Source: Endotrypanum monterogeii
Lineage: Eukaryota > Euglenozoa > Kinetoplastea > Trypanosomatida > Trypanosomatidae
Direction of reading: 5' to 3'
Length of the DNA: 64,000 bases
NCBI GenBank assembly: GCA_000333855.2
Contig: CM007318.1
Coordinates: 501,772-565,771, forward strand
Below, in pieces: positions 9,001 to 17,565 of the stretch. How positions within the stretch are numbered: the stretch's first letter is position 1; each line of letters starts with the position of its first letter. A program made the translations under genes and the position numbers. The notes beneath the pieces were generated by a model that saw only the letters and a program-made list of their open reading frames with translations, did not search any database and had not been told where the DNA came from.

Positions 9001-9737
9001 TCCGCTAGCATTCCCAGCTCCATTTGCATTCGAAGCGTGTTGTCAGTACAGGTGTTATCACTGGTGTCAGTGTGCAATCCGCCGTGTGGCGAACTATTCT
9101 CGGTGTATTCTTTCCTCACTGCGTTACTTCCCTTCGTGCCATTTGCATCGTCGTCGTCGCTCACTATAACTAGTTCATCTCCCTTGGCTGAGGTCACCAC
9201 TGCTCGTGTGCCGGTGACGTCAGCCGAGGCCCACGCCCACTCAACTGCTGTGTTGTTTCGTTGGCACAGACGTGATTGGGTACTGCTCCTTTCTTCGGGG
9301 CAACGGCGAGGTATGTTTTCACGATGAGATGCGAGATCGATGGCTGACGCGCCTTGCTCGGTGGGATGGTACAGGGAGGACTGGGGTTGGTGTTGCTGCA
9401 GAAGCTGCCGGAGTGGCACTGCAGACTGCAGCGAAGGCGACTCGCCAATCTGAAGTCCGAACTGACGCCACTTCAGTACGTTCCGTATGGTTTCCTCGCT
9501 CTCCAACGACTGATGAAGGTGAGTCTGGATCTGAGTAGTAGTATGACTTGGGAAGACCCCCGCGGTGCCGCCGCCAAGGACTGGGGTTTCGATGCCCGCC
9601 GGGGGGCAAGCAGCTACACCAGGTGTGGCCCAGGCGGATTCCGATCGTTTGCACCCCCTCGTGGAGGTGAGGTGTGTCATTGGCACAACGCGAAAGGCAT
9701 GGTGTGCGGCATCGGCGGTCCGCTGAAAAGGGTCCAT
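6039..9737 (-). CDS. POLQ: Family A DNA polymerase, Pol theta type (polymerase domain only)
   Basis: 1232 aa from the ATG at 9737. The C-terminal third is a complete family A polymerase: 'TGRLS' (about 943-947) and 'NLQNLP' (952-957), motif A 'SIDYQQIELRV' (catalytic Asp about 997), motif B 'AKRVVFGVLYG' (about 1048-1057) and motif C 'HDE' (1173-1175). An upstream exonuclease-like region ('ITFNAQFLLVAV...SDVRVMAWM', about 560-600) lacks clear acidic catalytic residues and probably does not proofread. The first ~370 residues are low-complexity with basic blocks (nuclear-signal-like). No superfamily 2 helicase precedes the polymerase, unlike animal Pol theta. Family role: translesion synthesis and microhomology-mediated end joining. 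The frame extends five codons above the ATG only through a GTG codon. The acceptor lies at 9786-9787. Confidence 0.92.
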   Translation of the reverse strand: MDPFQRTADAAHHAFRVVPMTHLTSTRGCKRSESAWATPGVAACPPAGIETPVLGGGTAGVFPSHTTTQIQTHLHQSLESEETIRNVLKWRQFGLQIGESPSLQSAVPLRQLLQQHQPQSSLYHPTEQGASAIDLASHRENIPRRCPEERSSTQSRLCQRNNTAVEWAWASADVTGTRAVVTSAKGDELVIVSDDDDANGTKGSNAVRKEYTENSSPHGGLHTDTSDNTCTDNTLRMQMELGMLAERVQQSAEEQRCRPPKCNNNDKSSFFSAKRFGGKKRQRDAKRADNHDSEEEGNACERAQRNETAAVIQEQSALGTGTGKKPRARKHKGAATGTMAAAPTETGKRKTSKRSGGDAVFPGTTTPSGYPMPAPRVLFSLKASDTVKGSMAEVQSGPTAAVMVSVPYIYLQYSSEELFNDVRRALNDPDRIQAPPLFVGVSALGSDSSAAAGLASVGCSTNFTHQRSGAKAAKRRVSCSFSSPDPTCSHQHMELVLVRWKDNMYALPAQTVGLAFLCRILAELPGVELITFNAQFLLVAVLAYCKGTLWSHCISDVRVMAWMAQLHVATAPWKPPPVATDLVAERSTAFEDGASDADMNVLCDYEQLLLHVCGGKSLPTVQLEKMSNAGIPSHSTSSFAEGIKNSAATTAPPLTPAQCQLAQQVYYLATVYRSLYGLLGSKGLLQAFLRQEKRIALLLALMKYNGMRVDLYEVHRYQVSCEVEMERQRSLAKNLVPELGKDFNIQSHDQCRKALYEVLQLGKYALKPGNGESVSGSGLTITKGGRLSTAEDTLRSLAQYHEFPACLLRYRKVSKLMQTYVEGMMSYAVVRTQTQASPSPSHHNAGVETETDNAGESRHPVHDGDDVIDTAPPPVVREAVDVSDDNPFVDRWLQTGSSAEPGRTRNQGNSEEEMTAMLSGEMILPARGYATLHPNFLQEGTDTGRLSCVEPNLQNLPRNGITAPVADNDAQEDGEEDLLGFRRCFVAADGFVLLSIDYQQIELRVLAHLCGDATLVKALTTSADIHRTIAEVVFKKKPVSSEERSLAKRVVFGVLYGAGPKTLATHMGVTVDRALHITSLLKNAFPGIDTYHRRVIEESRTNGFVRTLSGRLRYLPDICSTVLSRRSHAERQAFNSVVQGSAADVMKMAMLAVSKEVLQRYNRSDVSLLSQIHDEMVFMVRKELLHTMVQLLSSAMSHAMQLLVPLSVTVKFGTSLGNLQEWSVEHELGVGE

Positions 9738-11250
9738 GCCTAGCCTTTGCACAAGAAATTGCGCACGATCAGGATGATTGGAGGGCTAATGGCAAAAAAA
9801 CAAACGTGAGAAGAGTGCGAAATGTGTTACAGAGCACTCTTCCTTGCTAACTCACTCATCCACCGTCAAGAACTCACCGAAAAAAAAAAAGGGAAACGCG
9901 GGTGGCGAGTGAGAGTCTCACCACTTTACGCTGGCTGCGGAAACGGCAGTCTCTCTCTTCCCCCCCCCTCTCCTCTTGCCCTCCCTTCTGAAAACTTCTC
10001 TTTGAAGAAAAAAAAGAGGTGTGAGGTAGTGGGAGGAACAGGTGAGGATATGATGAGAGACCTTGCCAATCAAGAGGGGGAGGGAGCAGTGTAGAGTTTT
10101 GGAGGGGGCGATGAACCGTTCATGTTTCCTTTTGTCTTTCCCACGCTTCTAACGAAGCGACGCTGTCCTGCTGAACAGTATCCAAGTCCATTTTTTTTTT
10201 TTCGGGAGGGGGGAGGGGAGTGGGATTCATTCCTCGTTTGCTTTGACTGCGGCCATGTGTCGAAGTGAGAGATGGAAGTGCGTTTTTCCTTTTTTTCTTC
10301 ACGATTTCTCAGCGCGTCGCTGAACTAAGGGACGAAAGACAAGAAGAGTAGGCGAAGGTGGAAAAAAGGATCAAAACAAAAGTAAGAGAGATCTGGTGTA
10401 ACTTGGAACAAAGAAGCGGGCGCCGGCGCACACACACACACACACACACAAGAAAGGTAGCTTCAATGACCTCCCTTTCCTTCATTACCCCCCCTCCAAC
10501 AGAGGGTTGCAGCCTTTCGAGGCGATACATTCTCGATGCGCAGAGATGAGGTTGCTTCCCTGTGAGCTGATCACACATCGTCCGCGTTTCGCAGCTGTCA
10601 CTGGTTGCGGAGGAGGGGTGCGGGAAAAAAAAAGCGTGAACACAAAGAGGAGGGGTCATGCCCACTTGGATCATCAGGAGTCGCGTCATCGAGTAAATTT
10701 TTTTTTTTTTGAGAGACGCAGCACAATAATAAGGCTGATGACTTGTTCGGGGTACGCTCTGGGGTGCCCAGTGATTCACATGCACACTTCTATAAGAAAA
10801 GTCAAAGGGGTGCGTGTGTGTGTGCGTGCGTGTGCGTGCTTGGCGGGTGACGCCGGGGGGGGGGGGGGGAGGTAATGCCAAGGAGAACAAAGCAGCAAGT
10901 TTTGGAAACTTGATACAAGTGTACAAGTTAAAAAAGGGGGTATGCGTGTCTGAGGGCAGTGCATGGGGGAGGGGGGGGGGATCGGCGTACAAATGAGGTA
11001 GTTATGAAGGAGGAAGCAGTCATAAAAAGGGAAGATGATGGGGGTGGTGGGAAAATTGAGATGCCCCTCCCCCCCATGCAACCCTAAAGGGGGTGCTAAA
11101 ACAATTAGAGAGCAAATCGGAAAAAAAAAAAAGTATCGAGTGGGCGAGGGTGCTGTGACACTTCAGAACAGGAAGAAAATACTTTTGGCAAGAAACTACA
11201 AACAGAAAAAAAAAAGAATAGGGAATAAGAAGAGACTGTCTGGCTAGTAC
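9738..11250. other. Spacer between Piezo and polymerase genes
   Basis: About 1.5 kb with (CA)n at 10429-10450, a 15-base G run at about 10855-10869, T runs near 10191-10202 and 10699-10710, and A-rich tracts near 11121-11132. A 227-codon minus frame (10309-10992) consists of repeat-encoded Thr-His and Val-Cys strings and is not supported. Only the acceptor at 9786 is interpreted. Confidence 0.5.
9786..9816 (-). promoter_or_regulatory. Predicted spliced-leader acceptor of the polymerase gene
   Basis: Minus-strand CTTCTCACGTTTGTTTTTTTGCC followed by ATTAG; AG at 9787-9786, about 49 nt before the ATG at 9737. Confidence 0.6.
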
Positions 11251-14142
11251 CTACGACTGCATGGAAGCCGCAAACGGACGCCTAGTCGCATCGAAAAGCG
11301 CTTGCCGGTACGTAGAATTTTTGTAGTCATCGACGCGGCGGCCACCCAGTCGCAGTAGCCGCTCCGGTGAACGCAGGAGGTCGAGCAGCTCGAGGAAGAG
11401 AAGCTGCTCTAGGACCAAGTCACTGGTCTGCCCATTGTTGGCGGAGGAGCGGGCGAGGTAAAGGTATTGTAGTAACTCCGCCACGGGCTCTGGATTGGCT
11501 AGCTGCAAGAGAACAACTCGATGCGCGTCACCAATGAAGTGGTTGCGGAGGTAGCAGCTCATTACCAGTACAAAGCTCGTGTAGAGAGCGATTAAGCCGA
11601 CGCTGGGAATCAGCGAGAAACTGCTGTGCACCGTCACCACATCGTTGGACGCGACCACGAACGTCAGCGGGCTCTGCTTTCCGCTTGCGGCCCCCACAGA
11701 CGCTATCGGTGGTGGGTGTGAATGGGTGGTGGGTGTATCAGCTTTGAGGGTTGCCGCTGAAGTGCTGTTTGGGCCATCTTCAGCACACTGCACGCAGGAG
11801 AACCCAATGAATCGCCCCACATGATGGAGTGTCAGCACGCAGTGTGCTCTTCTCGCTCCTGGAAAAGATAAGACCCCTGTTTCTGTACTCAGCACATACG
11901 GTGAGTACTCGAACGGAAATGTCACTTCGAGGGGTTCGTATGTGACTCTTGACTGTTCTGGTGCGTCACCCGAGTTGGCCTCATCTCCGGCGCGCCACGC
12001 CCTCAGCACATCCGCAAGAAACACCCGCGAGGCGGGCGAAAGTGCGAACGATTCGTCGTGGTCAAATGTCGTCAATGAGGATACCCTCGCACGATCGCGC
12101 GTCACGCGGCTACGCACACGAAGAGTAGCTGCTCTTGTTCCCTTGTCGAGCTGCTCAGCCAGCTCCTGGAGAGCTGTTGGCGTGTAGTACCACATCCGGG
12201 TGCTGCACGCTGCGAAATGCATCGTTTGCCAGGTGTCCGTGACAGCGGCAAAGCGCAAGAGAGTGTTTGCGCTCGCCTTGGCACCACCAGGTGAAAGCGT
12301 AATTGCTGCATGAAAGCTGGACGGACGTGTCGCGGCGTCGGCACTAAACAGCGGCGAAGCGGACATGCCGGAAAAGGCAACTTCCACCGTCCACGCGGTG
12401 ACACGGTTCGCCCGCACCTGCGGACTGAATGTCGAGTACCAAAAAAGAGGAAAAAACAGAAGAAACAAAATAATCGTGAAACCGAGAACGCCCTGATAGA
12501 GGCGCACCAGGTATGGAAAGCGACGTCCTTGGTGGCGGCTTGATGAGTGGAGGTCGTGGATGTCGACGTAACGCCTATACACGTTGTGATGTATATCCTC
12601 CAGCAGCATCCAGTGCTGCACTTTCAAAGTTGTGGCGCTGAACGACCAATCGAGCAGAACACGCAGCTCCATCAGGAATGGCACTGCGCGAAATATCTCG
12701 TTGGCCAACCAGTGAAGAAAATCGGTCTTGATTGTGAAGACATCATGCAAGCGATGTAGCGCATAGCCGGTACGCAGTTGCAGAGCGCTACACCAGAGAG
12801 AGGCAAGCTTTGCTGCGAGCAGAACAGACACCGAAACCGTGGCGGCGACCGAGGTGATTGCGCGCCTGCTTCTATTACCATTCTGCGAGGTGTACCAAAG
12901 TACATAAAGCGCGTGATATGCAGATGCCAACAGGAAGTGAAGCACGTATTTGGCAACAATAGATTGCAAAACGTAGATGATCCGCTCCAGGAAAAGGACG
13001 ACCACGAGTGCTAGCGTGCTGGCCACGAAGATACCTGGTAGTCGGTTCTGCTGAACGGCATAGAGAAGGTTGCCTTCCGAGATGGCGGTGTCTTCTGGCA
13101 CAATGGCGTAATAGGCGCAGCCGAACAGTACGAGAGAGAGAGCATCAAAGAAGAGTTGCAGGGCGTAGTGATCAGAGCCAGCACCGCAGCGGTGTCTGCT
13201 CCAACAGCCTACATGACGTTTGTAGCTGCTCCACAGCTTCGCCGCGTCTCGATGCCGTTCGTCATCATTTGTTTCGCGAGAGGGCGGCCCGGCATTTTCT
13301 CTCGACTCAGGGGCAGACGCCAATCCGCATGCTCTCAGCTCACGCTTGGGATTCCAAAAAAGGTGGTCAGGATAGACAATGGCCCACTGGATCGAAAGGG
13401 CTGTCACGACGCATCCGTTCAAAAGAAGATCTATCCACATGTAGATGTAGAAATCGTTGCTGAACTTCGTAGGCGGCGACGGTGACGTAAATGATGCCAC
13501 CACAGGCGATGGCGCGAGTACGTCGATGCGAAGCAGCAGTACGCCTATCCAGCGGCAGGTGGTTAGACTCACATGTGGCTCCATGGTGAGGAGGTACACC
13601 CGCGCTGTGCCTTTGGCGAGCAAGGCCAAGGCAGAGTAGAGCACCTGCACCCTTAGGTACCACAACGGGGGCCACGGTCGTTGCATCAGCGCGTACACCA
13701 TGCACAGAAACGACGGAAAAAGGTTGACGACGGTGCCGCACACCGCGAATTCGATCAACATGAGCAGTGTGCAGACATAGGACCAGTGTTGCATTACACA
13801 CGTTTTTAGCGTTGGCCACAGGCGCACGTTGTGTGCGACTTCGCGGTTCGTAGCATTGGAGGGTGTATCCGCAAGGATTCCCATCGACGTGACTTCTTTT
13901 GCAGCTGTAGGTGATGCCTCTAATGCAAAGGGTAGTTCTGGGAAGTCGGTCACTTCCTGCTCCTGCGGGGCGTTTCGCTGACGATAAGGCTGCGTGGTGT
14001 TGATGCGTGCACTGATTGAACATTTTCCTGGAAAGATATCGACTTCCACCGGAAGAGGTATGGTATGGCGCTGCAGATAAGCGGTAAGAGCCCTCACCAC
14101 CTTATGTACGGTCGATTGAACTCTCCTACAAAAAGACCTCAC
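11251..14142 (-). CDS. PIEZO: Piezo mechanosensitive channel, C-terminal part (pore module)
   Basis: A 963-codon open frame (start coordinate is a GTG; first ATG only at codon 86) holding the pore half of a Piezo channel. Seen in order: six or more membrane segments (about 115-455); the Piezo anchor signature 'PFLMELRVLLDWS...WMLLEDI' (about 488-517); outer pore helix 'VLGFTIILFLLFFPLFWYS' (about 552-570); an extracellular cap of about 270 residues; inner helix 'SVGLIALYTSFVLVMSCYLR' (about 847-866); and the cytoplasmic end with 'LLRSPERLL' (about 922-930), matching the R-Ras-binding/C-terminal domain of animal Piezos. Piezos are trimeric cation channels opened by membrane tension. There is no credible own start or acceptor; the frame continues 27 nt above 14142 into the upstream ORF, so this is the second half of a broken gene. 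Confidence 0.9.
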   Translation of the reverse strand: MRSFCRRVQSTVHKVVRALTAYLQRHTIPLPVEVDIFPGKCSISARINTTQPYRQRNAPQEQEVTDFPELPFALEASPTAAKEVTSMGILADTPSNATNREVAHNVRLWPTLKTCVMQHWSYVCTLLMLIEFAVCGTVVNLFPSFLCMVYALMQRPWPPLWYLRVQVLYSALALLAKGTARVYLLTMEPHVSLTTCRWIGVLLLRIDVLAPSPVVASFTSPSPPTKFSNDFYIYMWIDLLLNGCVVTALSIQWAIVYPDHLFWNPKRELRACGLASAPESRENAGPPSRETNDDERHRDAAKLWSSYKRHVGCWSRHRCGAGSDHYALQLFFDALSLVLFGCAYYAIVPEDTAISEGNLLYAVQQNRLPGIFVASTLALVVVLFLERIIYVLQSIVAKYVLHFLLASAYHALYVLWYTSQNGNRSRRAITSVAATVSVSVLLAAKLASLWCSALQLRTGYALHRLHDVFTIKTDFLHWLANEIFRAVPFLMELRVLLDWSFSATTLKVQHWMLLEDIHHNVYRRYVDIHDLHSSSRHQGRRFPYLVRLYQGVLGFTIILFLLFFPLFWYSTFSPQVRANRVTAWTVEVAFSGMSASPLFSADAATRPSSFHAAITLSPGGAKASANTLLRFAAVTDTWQTMHFAACSTRMWYYTPTALQELAEQLDKGTRAATLRVRSRVTRDRARVSSLTTFDHDESFALSPASRVFLADVLRAWRAGDEANSGDAPEQSRVTYEPLEVTFPFEYSPYVLSTETGVLSFPGARRAHCVLTLHHVGRFIGFSCVQCAEDGPNSTSAATLKADTPTTHSHPPPIASVGAASGKQSPLTFVVASNDVVTVHSSFSLIPSVGLIALYTSFVLVMSCYLRNHFIGDAHRVVLLQLANPEPVAELLQYLYLARSSANNGQTSDLVLEQLLFLELLDLLRSPERLLRLGGRRVDDYKNSTYRQALFDATRRPFAASMQS

Positions 14143-16862
14143 CGAGGGTGGGAATAAGGCCGAATATCAGCACCCCTTTTCTCCCCCTCGGCGCTTGCTG
14201 TCCTGAGTGACATTGGCGCCGGGTCAGCTCGTACGCCTTCGAGATGTGCTAGTTCTTCTCGGGGAAAGGATGGGGCTCGATGCGCAGTTTTCACATCGAG
14301 CAGTGATCCACAGTCAGCTGCAGATATACCGGCGAATACGCTGTGAGCCGTGGATGGCCACTGTTCATTAGGCAAACTTCCACTGCCACCGGCGCTACAA
14401 GATATCGTCATATTTTTGTAGACGGCCCCGTGCAATCTTGACTGATTTACGCAGGGACCTGATGTTGCAGCGGAAAAGACATGAGAGGAGTGCGGAAGCG
14501 ATTCTGACCGATGTGGACTCCACTGATGTGCATGGTGCTTTCCATTCTTGTACGCTCCACTGCCGCAATGTTGGTCATCTTTGCCACCTTCATATCCATT
14601 ACTAACAACCCCGCAAGGAGTTCGTGACCGCCCCCGGACACCTCTGAGCCTCGCATTCTGCGACTGCCCCACTTGGGTATCGTGGCGTTTCAGCCGCTCG
14701 GCCGTGCTTCCACTCAGCACCACGGCTGCTGTCGCAGTGATGAGCACAACTTCGGATTCACCATTCCCGCTGACTAGACTTGGATGCGCAGAAGAGATCG
14801 CAGAACACTGCCAAGGTGCCTGTCGCCCCGACAGGCAAACACAGCCAGAAGAACTCGAGTGAGAGTGGCTTGTACACACTGTATCAGCGGGCCAACCGGT
14901 GTTGCACATGTCCACATGCGCGTTCTTCGAAGGAAACACTTTCCCCTGTAGGAGGGTTGGGTCGTTCTTGTGCACGTCGCCACGGTCGCTAGCTAGGTAG
15001 AGCGGAAGGCGCTGCGAGTATTCTCTGTCCTGCTTGAAGCAATGACTGGCACTGCTGCCAAACGGTGCGTGTTCGCTCATGTGCGGTGTGCCGCATTGGG
15101 TGTGTAGTTGCTGCTTACTTCTCAGTTCACCATGTTGTGGACGTGTCACCGAGCGTCGCCGCTGAAAGTTACCACCGCGTCGACACAACGGAGGAGAGGA
15201 TTCGCGTTCAAGTTGGAGCTCCTGCAGCTTTTGGTGCGCTGCCCGCTGTTGGTTAATCGCACGTACCCACTGTTGCTTATCTCTCTGCGCAATACCTTCC
15301 AGGAGGAGTTGTCGCCTCACCGCTCCCTTCTCGAAGTGCTTCACAGGAAAGGTGACGTAGTCGGCGGCGTGGTAGTACACCACCTCGATTCCTGCCCACC
15401 AGAGTCCAATGGCCTGAGCGACGTTCCAGTATGACTTTATATGCTGAGGTGCTGTTGACCCTACGCCGAAGGCAACAAGCCAACGACTGTATCCGGGCCA
15501 CAGACGTGACGTCTTAATTGAGGACTGGACTGGTGTCAGCTGTATGATCATTTGCGATCCCCAAAGACACAACAGCGTGCACATGTAGAGGGACCAGCAC
15601 CGCTGTTGACGGGCCTTGTTTTCTTGCTTTCGCTGCACTAGCGCATCCCTCGATCTAAGAGGCAACAACACCACCATTACCATAACCAGAGAGAGAGACA
15701 GCAACCCGATAGCGGTTTCTTGTCCGAGACCTGCCACCCCTATCCAGACTAAGGAGTACGGCGCAGAGGAAAACACTCCATGTAGAAGTCGCCGTATCGT
15801 GTGCCACCCGGTTCGTACACGGGACCACGCTGAGGTGTTGGTCACTTGCGTACCCATCATGACTCGAGGTGCCACAGTATGAGATTTCTGCCTGCAACAG
15901 CCCAGAGCCCGTCCGAGAAGCAGACACCAGCTCGTCAAGCTCACGATGGACAGGCAAACGACAGTACAACAGGAAAACATAGGTGAGTCTGGGCGATCCG
16001 CTTGAATACCCACAGCGACGGCGAGTAGAAACTTTGCAGCCGGCGTCTTGGCCCATCCAGGGAAGACAGGGACATTAAGGGTCGCGTTGTCTGCCCGTGA
16101 CGCGTAAAGGATCCCAAGCAAAATACCCGCTGCACACGCGGTGACGATACTGCTCACTGCGACCGCAAACACCCACTCGCTGCGCGGGTACAGATAAAAG
16201 CGCTGTGTGTAGATTCGTGACGGGCAAGCTGGTACACTACGCCCCCTAGTCATCGCTTCAGCTTGATTATCGTCTCTGTGGGATCCGGCGCGCACGATTT
16301 TTGTGGCTCTTCTCTCACAGTTTGATCTTTCCAACGGGGAGAGTGTATAGATGAGCGTGTCGTCGACACCACCGGGTGCAGGCGAGTAAAGCTCAACCGA
16401 GGAGATCATACTCACGTTTGGGGAACGGTCGTATTGACACCCCTTACTGCAGGGATCTGTGGCCGGTGGCGAAGGATGACGATGGCGCTTCGCACCAATC
16501 TCGATGGCTACTGCAATATGCTCTTCAGATGCTTTTTGTAGTCCATGGCCGTCGTGCGTTCTATGATGACCGTCCGACACGGAAATCGCTGGCGTCGCGT
16601 ACGCTGCTAACCCGGACACACCCGCACTGCTTTTCGTCTCCGAAGTCGAGAAGGCAGCATCCACGTGCCCAGAGTCCAGGCGCTCGTGGTGGTGCGGCGG
16701 CTTCGTTTCCACAACATCCAATGTCACTGAATCCAGACAGGAGAAGAGGAAAAACGCGAACAGAAGACTCGCAGCGATAACATTTTGCCACGCGACTGTA
16801 AGCAAAAAGAGGACGTGCAGCACAATAAAGAGGTATGCACCGTTGACTATGGCACGTAGCAT
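14139..16862 (-). CDS. PIEZO: Piezo mechanosensitive channel, N-terminal part (blade region)
   Basis: 907 aa from the ATG at 16862 ('MLRAIVNGAYLF'), 34 nt after a strong acceptor. A hydrophobic N-terminus (two spans within residues 1-45) is followed by a Ser/His-rich loop, then about eight further membrane segments (roughly 190-500). Next comes a Gln/Arg-rich helical stretch ('RRQLLLEGIAQRDKQQWVRAINQQ') like the cytoplasmic beam region of Piezo, then about 330 residues of low-complexity, Ser/Gly/His-rich sequence ending at TGA 14139. The stop overlaps the next frame, which encodes the Piezo pore. Together the two give about 1870 residues, slightly short of the usual 2000-2900. A single missing base (or two extra) between about 14139 and 14166 would explain the break. 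Sequencing error is most likely; a pseudogene is possible. Confidence 0.8.
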   Translation of the reverse strand: MLRAIVNGAYLFIVLHVLFLLTVAWQNVIAASLLFAFFLFSCLDSVTLDVVETKPPHHHERLDSGHVDAAFSTSETKSSAGVSGLAAYATPAISVSDGHHRTHDGHGLQKASEEHIAVAIEIGAKRHRHPSPPATDPCSKGCQYDRSPNVSMISSVELYSPAPGGVDDTLIYTLSPLERSNCERRATKIVRAGSHRDDNQAEAMTRGRSVPACPSRIYTQRFYLYPRSEWVFAVAVSSIVTACAAGILLGILYASRADNATLNVPVFPGWAKTPAAKFLLAVAVGIQADRPDSPMFSCCTVVCLSIVSLTSWCLLLGRALGCCRQKSHTVAPRVMMGTQVTNTSAWSRVRTGWHTIRRLLHGVFSSAPYSLVWIGVAGLGQETAIGLLSLSLVMVMVVLLPLRSRDALVQRKQENKARQQRCWSLYMCTLLCLWGSQMIIQLTPVQSSIKTSRLWPGYSRWLVAFGVGSTAPQHIKSYWNVAQAIGLWWAGIEVVYYHAADYVTFPVKHFEKGAVRRQLLLEGIAQRDKQQWVRAINQQRAAHQKLQELQLERESSPPLCRRGGNFQRRRSVTRPQHGELRSKQQLHTQCGTPHMSEHAPFGSSASHCFKQDREYSQRLPLYLASDRGDVHKNDPTLLQGKVFPSKNAHVDMCNTGWPADTVCTSHSHSSSSGCVCLSGRQAPWQCSAISSAHPSLVSGNGESEVVLITATAAVVLSGSTAERLKRHDTQVGQSQNARLRGVRGRSRTPCGVVSNGYEGGKDDQHCGSGAYKNGKHHAHQWSPHRSESLPHSSHVFSAATSGPCVNQSRLHGAVYKNMTISCSAGGSGSLPNEQWPSTAHSVFAGISAADCGSLLDVKTAHRAPSFPREELAHLEGVRADPAPMSLRTASAEGEKRGADIRPYSHPR

Positions 16863-17565
16863 CGTAGTCGTGTGGGTGACAATGTGGCCGTGCCACTGAA
16901 GAAAAAAAAAGGGGTGATGATGTGAGGGCGAATGGGCTTCGTGGAAACCAAAGAGATTTCCCCAACGGTGTGTGCGCCTGTGTAAAGGAATGTGGCAGAG
17001 AAAGCAAAAGAGAGAGAAGTATTGTGTGTGAGAAACGGAGATTGGATTTACCATATGTGATGGCCGTTGCGTGCTTCGCCTTGATAGAAAGTTATCCGAA
17101 TTTTTTCATCACTCCTCAATTCGTTTACCTGGCAGAGGTATGTTGCCTGCTTGGCTGAGGTGGACGTCCTCTTCCATGTGCTTGTTTCTTTTTCTCCCTC
17201 TTTGCGTGTGTGAGGATTGACAGTTCCATATGCGTTGGAGTTATCGTCGAGTTGAGAAAAGAGAAAAGTTTGCGCAGAGTCGACGGAGCATTCTACGTCT
17301 CCATGTTGCGCGAACTGTGCCTCCCCTTTTTCCCTCTCCACATGCTCTTCCTTCGACAGTGTTATAGTAGATTGATGCGTTCCTTGTACACCCCGCAAGA
17401 TCTGAGGGCTCATGCGAAAGATACAACATGCGCGCTGAATCGAACACATTGGTGTCCGTCGCAAAAAAAAAAAAAAGACATGTAGGAATAGAAAGAGATG
17501 CAGCTCCCTGATTGCCCCATTCAAAACGATATATATATATATATATATATATGTATTCTTCCAAT
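16863..17565. other. Spacer between 328-aa gene and Piezo gene
   Basis: Contains the Piezo acceptor, an A13 run at about 17462-17475 and a (TA)12 tract at 17529-17552, immediately 3' of the neighbouring gene's stop. No gene seen. Confidence 0.5.
16896..16910 (-). promoter_or_regulatory. Predicted spliced-leader acceptor of the Piezo gene
   Basis: Minus-strand T9 followed by CTTCAG, AG at 16897-16896. The longer frame upstream of 16862 reads straight through this tract (Phe-Phe-Phe), so the ATG at 16862 is preferred. Confidence 0.7.

Noticed and set aside
10309..10992. 227-codon minus-strand frame in a spacer
   Set aside because: Composed of repeat-encoded Thr-His, Cys-Val and Lys strings across (CA)n and homopolymers; no acceptor-ATG arrangement.
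14100..14200. Programmed ribosomal frameshift or intron joining the two Piezo frames
   Set aside because: No canonical slippery heptamer was seen, and cis-introns are extremely rare in kinetoplastids; an indel is simpler.
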